The notes under the pieces were generated by a model. The model ran no database searches, was not told where the DNA came from, and saw only the letters and a program-made list of their open reading frames with translations. From the NCBI GenBank assembly GCA_017965495.1, contig JAGCPW010000068.1:1-38395 (forward strand): a stretch of 38,395 nucleotides of DNA. Reading direction: 5' to 3'. Positions 33,942-38,395 of the stretch are shown in pieces. The translations under genes and the position numbers were made by a program. Numbering within the stretch: the first letter of the stretch is position 1; each line of letters begins with the position of its first letter. The stretch comes from Eubacterium sp. (lineage in GTDB: Bacteria; Bacillota; Clostridia; Lachnospirales; Lachnospiraceae).

Positions 33942-34481
33942 TTAGTAGTTCTCTTCTCTTACTTCGAAGAAACTCTGTGGATGAGCACATACTGGGCAAA
34001 TCTCAGGAGCCTTTTCTCCAATAACGATATGTCCACAGTTTCTACACTCCCACATAGTAACACCAGCTTTTTCAAATACCTGTTTAGTTTCGATATTTTC
34101 TAAAAGCTTGCGATATCTCTCTTCGTGTGCCTTCTCTATAGCAGCCACACCTCTGAACTTCTCTGCTAACTCAGGGAATCCCTCTTCATCAGCTTCCTTT
34201 GCCATTCTGTCATACATATCAGTCCACTCAAAGTTTTCACCTTCAGCTGCTGCTTGAAGATTTTCCTCAGTAGTTCCAAGTTCTTCTAATTCTTTGAACC
34301 AAAGTTTTGCATGCTCTTTCTCATTGTCAGCTGTCTTTAAAAACAATGCTGCAATTTGCTCATAACCAGCCTTCTTTGCAACGGATGCAAAGTAAGTGTA
34401 TTTATTTCTTGCTTGAGATTCACCTGCAAAAGCTTCTCTTAAATTTTGTTCTGTTTTTGTACCTTCGTACTTATTTCCCAT
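33942..34481 (-). CDS. rbr: Rubrerythrin
   Basis: The 179-residue protein has a four-helix diiron domain. The iron-binding Glu/His residues lie in [36 protein letters not shown] and [18 protein letters not shown]-terminal rubredoxin-like domain holds one iron through [12 protein letters not shown] and [14 protein letters not shown]. It reduces hydrogen peroxide in anaerobes. GGAGGAG precedes the ATG. It lies 24 bases after the DUF3298-like gene and may be co-transcribed with it. Confidence 0.96.
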   Translation of the reverse strand: MGNKYEGTKTEQNLREAFAGESQARNKYTYFASVAKKAGYEQIAALFLKTADNEKEHAKLWFKELEELGTTEENLQAAAEGENFEWTDMYDRMAKEADEEGFPELAEKFRGVAAIEKAHEERYRKLLENIETKQVFEKAGVTMWECRNCGHIVIGEKAPEICPVCAHPQSFFEVREENY

Positions 34482-34505
34482 TTTGATTCTCCTCCGATAT
34501 TTCCT

Positions 34506-35657
34506 TTAGAAATATATACTAAATATATAGAATGATTTGAAGTCTCTCTGTTTCTTACCAAGAATGTATGGTTCGATACAAACGATTACTTTATCGTTCT
34601 TCATGTAGAACTCTAACTTCTTAAGACTAGTTTTCTTAATATACTTCTTAGCTTTCTTTTTGTAAGACTTAGACCAGTTCTTCTTGTCTATAGCCTTATA
34701 CATCTTCTTCTTGATAGTCTTAGTAGAACCTTTAACTACCTTTTTGATGCCGATCTGTTTACCAGTTCTAGCATCGAAGTTATATCCATACTCGTCAGTG
34801 TTCTCTGCTCCACCTGCGTACCATTTAAGAGTAATACGAATACTTAGGATATTATTCATATTGTACTTAACTTTAGATGTGGCTGTGAAGTAATAATCAT
34901 CTTTAATCTTCTTAGCATCATCTTCTGCTACCCAAGTATAGAAGTTAGTTGCACTTCTTGATTTCTGGAATCCATTCATATCATCCTTAAGTGCCTTGTT
35001 GATAGCCTTAGCACCATCCACACCACTTACAGTGATTAACTGGTATGTCATAGTAGCTTTGATGTTTTTATATTTCTTAGCACTTGAGAATAGATTTACT
35101 TTGCTTGATTTAGTAGTAGCTTTTTTCCATGTTGTAAGTTTAAGTTTTGTTGCTACATATTTATACTTAGCTTTTTTGTTTCTTGTAACATACAATCTAA
35201 ATGTACCAACAAGGTGTTTCTTACCATCTCTTAGGTTTGAGAAGTAAACTTGTCCTTTTACGTAGTAATTCTTCTTAGAAGTTTTCTTGATACTATCAAT
35301 TTCCATTACTACTTGAGAATCTCCCCACTCACCTGGGTATAGAGTAACTTTAGAAGTCTTCTTTCCAAACATTCTCTTTGAATACTTGTTAACTTCTTTC
35401 TTTTTCTCTGTCATGAAACGAAGCATATCAGCTCTAGCAGTAACTTTGCTAAAGTTGTATGTCATAGTCTTGCCAGCCTTCATGATGTACTCTTCTGTCA
35501 CACCAATAGGAGTAGAAAATTCATCTACAAGTTTCATAAGACTCTTCTTGTTAGGTACTGTATTAGTAGCATCTACAGTAGCGCCCATAGCTGGAACTGC
35601 TGTGATTGAAAGTGCTACCACAAGTACTGTTGCTAATAATTTTTTTGTTAATTTCAT
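34506..35657 (-). CDS. Secreted DUF4163/DUF3298 (RsiV-like) protein
   Basis: The 383-residue protein starts with a Sec signal peptide (MKLTKKLLATVLVVALSITA, then VPAMGATVDA). The C-terminal half resembles the DUF4163-DUF3298 pair found in the extracytoplasmic part of RsiV. This shows in TMTYQLITVSGVDGAKAINK and WYAGGAENTDEYGYNFDART. The whole mature protein is very lysine-rich. There is no membrane anchor besides the signal, so it is probably released or wall-bound. In RsiV this domain binds lysozyme; that role here is only a possibility. GGAGGG precedes the chosen ATG; a start six codons earlier is less likely. Confidence 0.75.
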   Translation of the reverse strand: MKLTKKLLATVLVVALSITAVPAMGATVDATNTVPNKKSLMKLVDEFSTPIGVTEEYIMKAGKTMTYNFSKVTARADMLRFMTEKKKEVNKYSKRMFGKKTSKVTLYPGEWGDSQVVMEIDSIKKTSKKNYYVKGQVYFSNLRDGKKHLVGTFRLYVTRNKKAKYKYVATKLKLTTWKKATTKSSKVNLFSSAKKYKNIKATMTYQLITVSGVDGAKAINKALKDDMNGFQKSRSATNFYTWVAEDDAKKIKDDYYFTATSKVKYNMNNILSIRITLKWYAGGAENTDEYGYNFDARTGKQIGIKKVVKGSTKTIKKKMYKAIDKKNWSKSYKKKAKKYIKKTSLKKLEFYMKNDKVIVCIEPYILGKKQRDFKSFYIFSIYF

Positions 35658-35701
35658 TATTTTTCCCTCCCACAAGAAAATTTATAAAATCATTCTTTAG
35701 T

Positions 35702-35710
35702 ATTATATCA
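35702..35710 (-). promoter_or_regulatory. Extended -10 promoter of the DUF3298-like gene
   Basis: On the minus strand TG, one base, then a perfect TATAAT lies about 45 bases before the ATG. No hairpin terminator was recognised between this promoter and the upstream metallophosphoesterase gene. Confidence 0.55.
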
Positions 35711-35754
35711 TAGACTTAATACTTAAATATATGCTTTTTTATTATTATCACAAT

Positions 35755-36852
35755 TTATTTTTGCTTAACATTGACTATTACATACTCAGAAATACATCCA
35801 GTCTTGAAAGGAAGTCCCCATCCAGCAATACCTGAACTTGTGAAGAATGTAGTATCTCCTCGCTTCACCTCTCCGTATCTACTGTCATTAGTATGGAAAA
35901 TATCTGTCATCCAACCCAAAGGAATCAACTGTCCGCCGTGTGTATGTCCGCAGAGTACTAAATCAGCTTTTGCCTTTGCCTCCGCGTCAAAATCATTTGG
36001 CTGGTGATTCAAAACAATGCTGTAAGAATCTTTACTAACCGGCATCATCAAATCCTGAATAGGCATTCTATTTTTGCTAGACTTATCTTTTCTTCCGATT
36101 AAAGCCACTTCTTTGTTAATATTCTTAATACTATCCTCTAGCAAAGTTACATTATTCTTGGCTAGTTCCTCTTTTAGATCCTTAGTTGAGAAATTTCTAT
36201 AGTGGAAATATGCACCATCGTGATTTCCCATTACCATATAAACGCCATACTTGGTCTTCATCTCACCCAAAGCCTTGGTAGCATCTAGCATTTCCTGCTT
36301 GGTAGTATCATCGTCCACATAGTCTCCAACCACTACCACCATATCAGGATTATTCTTCATAATGTCTTTGCTAATTTTCTGAAACTCTTTGCCGTCAAAC
36401 ATAGTTCCCACATGAGAATCAGTAATCATAGCAATCTTTAGACCTTCATCGCCAATCTTTTTGTCGGTGTTAACAGTGACTTCAGTTTTTTGGATATTGT
36501 GCGCGTTGTAATAGCCATATCCAAAGAAAATAACAGTAATTAGCACTGCCACTGTACCTGCAATATAAATCTTATAAGACTTCTTGGTAAACTTTCTGAT
36601 AATCACGCCTACCAAATCGCAGATTAGCCAAATAATCACCAAGTACATAGTGATTATAAGAATTGGTATCATTTCAAAAAATGCTAGCACAAATAGCACT
36701 AGCACTGGAATACCTGCTATAGCAAATTCGGCTCTTTTGCTTCCTCTCGCAAGTTTTTTGACGAAGTTAAATCTCTTAAATCTAAACAAAAGATATACCG
36801 CTTCTAACACTCCCATTGTTATAAGGAAGCTGTACCAAATATACATACCCAT
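35755..36852 (-). CDS. Membrane-bound metallophosphoesterase (calcineurin-like)
   Basis: The 365-residue protein has about four N-terminal membrane segments (for example MYIWYSFLITMGVLEAVYLL and FAIAGIPVLVLFVLAFFEMI). They are followed by a calcineurin-type domain facing outward or inward. The five metal-binding motifs are present in order: ITDSHVG, VVVGDYVDDDTT, VMGNHDGAYF, VLNHQPNDF and LCGHTHGGQLIP. It resembles YkuE/YaeI-type phosphodiesterases; the substrate is unknown. It follows the DUF1015 gene by 12 bases. Confidence 0.92.
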   Translation of the reverse strand: MGMYIWYSFLITMGVLEAVYLLFRFKRFNFVKKLARGSKRAEFAIAGIPVLVLFVLAFFEMIPILIITMYLVIIWLICDLVGVIIRKFTKKSYKIYIAGTVAVLITVIFFGYGYYNAHNIQKTEVTVNTDKKIGDEGLKIAMITDSHVGTMFDGKEFQKISKDIMKNNPDMVVVVGDYVDDDTTKQEMLDATKALGEMKTKYGVYMVMGNHDGAYFHYRNFSTKDLKEELAKNNVTLLEDSIKNINKEVALIGRKDKSSKNRMPIQDLMMPVSKDSYSIVLNHQPNDFDAEAKAKADLVLCGHTHGGQLIPLGWMTDIFHTNDSRYGEVKRGDTTFFTSSGIAGWGLPFKTGCISEYVIVNVKQK

Positions 36853-36864
36853 AGTTTCTCTCTC

Positions 36865-38064
36865 CTATTTAATTTTCCTTGTTTCTATGTAGAATCTCTT
36901 TTCATCCGCTTCATTCATGGAGAAAGTCTTTCTTGGGAGCGAGCCATCTTGAATGATTGCGTCAAAGAAATTGTCCTTCTTAATTCCTTCGTAAATAAAA
37001 CCAAGTGTGTTTTCTTTTTTAGCTAACTTTTTAACTACGTCCTGACCGTGAATGTAATCTACTCTCACCTCAGGGTTTTCTTCTATATAAAGGTCTATAA
37101 ATCCTTGGAGCGTTCCAACAGGAAGTTTGGCTGTGGCTTTCACGTCAAACTCGCCCTCTTCTTCGCCCACATAGTATTTGAAATTCTGCATTCCACCCAT
37201 ACCGTTTTGCATAGTGTACTCTTTAAACTCATTAATGAAATTTTCTGCATCCACATTGAACAATACTCTAAAAATTGACTCAAACTCCTGAGCACTGTTG
37301 TGAACGTTTTCAATTTCCACTAACGCATAGCGGTTCAAAGGATTTTTATCCTTCTCGTAGCAAGCCTTGGCTGCCGCCAAAGAATGATTTCCATCGCCTA
37401 CGGCAAACTGCAAACCATCATTTTCCTCGGCAAACTTATCTAGTGCCTTTTCCACATCTTCTTGCATCTCTTTAGTTAGCAAGTATCCTGTGATATGACC
37501 GCCATCTTTCATAAGGTCAAAATCATAAACCACTTCTAGTTCATCTTTTCTAGCCTCTAGCGGTGCTACGATAGTTTTGTTTGCATCGTTAAATAACATC
37601 AAAATATGTGGCATTTCAAGCGGTGCATTCTTTCTAATCTTAATACGAGGTGGAAGTCTATCAATAATAGTAGCTTCTGTAGCACGAATCAAAGTCTGAC
37701 TACCTGGTGTGTAATCGTACTGTTCTAGGTCTACCATTCCTACTAGGCCTTTGCGGACTTTGTCTCCCACTTGTCTTTCCACGTATATCATTGCATCTTT
37801 GTACTCTTCAAACATATCGTTATCCAAGTACTCCTGCATAGTCTTGTTTATTTTTTCGATTTTTTCAGTATTATCCTTCTCCAAGTAAATCTCAGGGAGC
37901 ATAATATTTAGAGATGATGGTGCATCGCCCACTATCTCTTTTACATCTTCCCAGTACTCCTCGTCTGAAGTGTACTGATCACATGCTATTACTGCCCACT
38001 TTTCCATATCTTCTTTAGTGGCATTCTTTGGCAGAAGAATATCTGCCGGATAAAAACAACTCAT
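36865..38064 (-). CDS. DUF1015-family protein
   Basis: The 399-residue soluble protein matches DUF1015. Its features are FYPADILLPKNATKEDMEKW at the start, AVIACDQYTSDEEYWEDV, and the conserved FAVGDGNHSLAAAKACYE in the middle. The family is widespread in bacteria, has no proven function, and often lies near serine or glycerate metabolism genes. GAGGAAA precedes the ATG. The gene is first in a unit with the metallophosphoesterase. Confidence 0.9.
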   Translation of the reverse strand: MSCFYPADILLPKNATKEDMEKWAVIACDQYTSDEEYWEDVKEIVGDAPSSLNIMLPEIYLEKDNTEKIEKINKTMQEYLDNDMFEEYKDAMIYVERQVGDKVRKGLVGMVDLEQYDYTPGSQTLIRATEATIIDRLPPRIKIRKNAPLEMPHILMLFNDANKTIVAPLEARKDELEVVYDFDLMKDGGHITGYLLTKEMQEDVEKALDKFAEENDGLQFAVGDGNHSLAAAKACYEKDKNPLNRYALVEIENVHNSAQEFESIFRVLFNVDAENFINEFKEYTMQNGMGGMQNFKYYVGEEEGEFDVKATAKLPVGTLQGFIDLYIEENPEVRVDYIHGQDVVKKLAKKENTLGFIYEGIKKDNFFDAIIQDGSLPRKTFSMNEADEKRFYIETRKIK

Positions 38065-38073
38065 TTTCCTCGC

Positions 38074-38100
38074 ATCACATAAGGCTTTATCCCTAGTGAT
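38074..38100 (-). promoter_or_regulatory. Small hairpin in the DUF1015 leader
   Basis: In the transcript ATCAC and GTGAT arms, with inner AGG/CCT pairs, form a hairpin ending about 10 bases before the ATG, next to the ribosome binding site. The short stem makes its role uncertain. Confidence 0.3.
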
Positions 38101-38125
38101 TCCTTCCTATTTTTTTATCTGTTCC

Positions 38126-38153
38126 ATTATACCATTAGAGCATACTATATCAA
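38126..38153 (-). promoter_or_regulatory. Promoter of the DUF1015 gene
   Basis: On the minus strand TTGATA (38153-38148) is followed after 16 bases by a perfect TATAAT (38131-38126), preceded by TG one base upstream. This is a strong extended -10 promoter with a leader of about 55 bases. Confidence 0.75.
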
Positions 38154-38246
38154 GCAAAACGGCTCCAAAAATGCCACCATTTCAAAAACAAGGGACAAAT
38201 ATCAACTGTCTTTTTATTCCGATTTATGAGATAATTGACTTAGCGA

Positions 38247-38280
38247 TGATTGAATAGTGTCGGACTTTTTTATTCAATCA
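38247..38280 (+). promoter_or_regulatory. Candidate operator upstream of fruK
   Basis: TGATTGAATA (38247-38256) and TATTCAATCA (38271-38280) form a perfect 10-bp inverted repeat with a 14-base spacer, about 30 bases before fruK. Fructose operons are commonly controlled by a DeoR-family FruR. This could be such a site, but the regulator gene is not in view. A TTGACT lies at 38235-38240, without a clear -10 at the right distance. Confidence 0.45.
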
Positions 38281-38309
38281 AAAGAATAATTTAATATAGA
38301 GGTGATCGA

Positions 38310-38395
38310 ATGATTTATACAGTAACTCTTAACCCGGCTATCGATTATATTATGCGTATGGACGAACTCCATATGGGAATAACTAATCGCTCAAA
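38310..38395 (+). CDS. fruK: 1-phosphofructokinase, 5' end (gene runs off the right edge)
   Basis: Only 28 codons are present. They read MIYTVTLNPAIDYIMRMDEL and then HMGITNRS, the typical start of PfkB-family FruK/LacC kinases. FruK converts fructose-1-phosphate to fructose-1,6-bisphosphate. GAGGTG precedes the ATG. A tagatose-6-phosphate kinase is the main alternative and cannot be excluded from this fragment. Confidence 0.72.
   Translation, partial: MIYTVTLNPAIDYIMRMDELHMGITNRS

Overview
The window is a low-GC Firmicutes (Bacillota) chromosome segment, most likely from Clostridia and probably a Lachnospiraceae-like gut or oral anaerobe. This rests on the gene set seen here: a T-box leader, GatCAB, the LL-DAP aminotransferase lysine/mDAP route, EpsC-type serine acetyltransferase, rubrerythrin, DUF975 and BspA-like proteins, and a CdaA/CdaR pair. 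Almost every gene is on the minus strand. Only a phosphoribosyltransferase-like gene, a YkuD transpeptidase gene and the start of a 1-phosphofructokinase gene are on the plus strand. No tRNA, rRNA, CRISPR array, insertion sequence with transposase, or prophage gene was seen.

Layout by position. 1-956 is the 5' part of purB, which runs off the left edge. 1025-3053 is a compact accessory cassette: AbiEi antitoxin, AbiEii nucleotidyltransferase toxin and a third gene, driven by a near-consensus promoter with a perfect 12-bp inverted-repeat operator. 3071-6382 is the gatCAB operon with a possibly switchable leader. Then come a divergent PRTase-like gene, a structured convergent terminator, a NYN-domain nuclease-like gene that appears to start at ATT, dapL, glnA, a divergent YkuD gene, rnhA and aspS. 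The aspS gene is preceded by a T-box leader whose apparent specifier codon is Asn (AAC).

14.5-24.9 kb holds a DUF975 membrane protein, a P-type Ca2+-ATPase, a BspA-like leucine-rich-repeat protein, a TPR/nucleotidyltransferase-like/DUF4125 fusion, proS and clpX. A roughly 270-bp imperfect palindrome with nested hairpins lies between clpX and htrA. From 26.8 to 32.9 kb a seven-gene operon runs lipoprotein, two unknown membrane proteins, cdaA, cdaR, galE and an LCP-family gene. It ties c-di-AMP synthesis to cell-envelope assembly without the usual glmM. The right end has epsC/cysE, rubrerythrin, a secreted DUF3298-like protein, a membrane metallophosphoesterase, DUF1015 and the start of fruK.

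How the parts fit. GatCAB, an AspRS of the non-discriminating type (RDHGG motif) and an Asn-type T-box together suggest that Asn-tRNA is made by the indirect, tRNA-dependent route. GlnA makes the glutamine that GatCAB can use as amide donor. DapL, YkuD, LCP, GalE and CdaA/CdaR all bear on the cell wall. The most unusual items are the three-gene AbiE cassette with its operator, the long palindrome at 24962-25231, the ATT start of the NYN gene and the Asn-specifying T-box on aspS. All functional calls come from reading motifs and from family knowledge; no database search was run.
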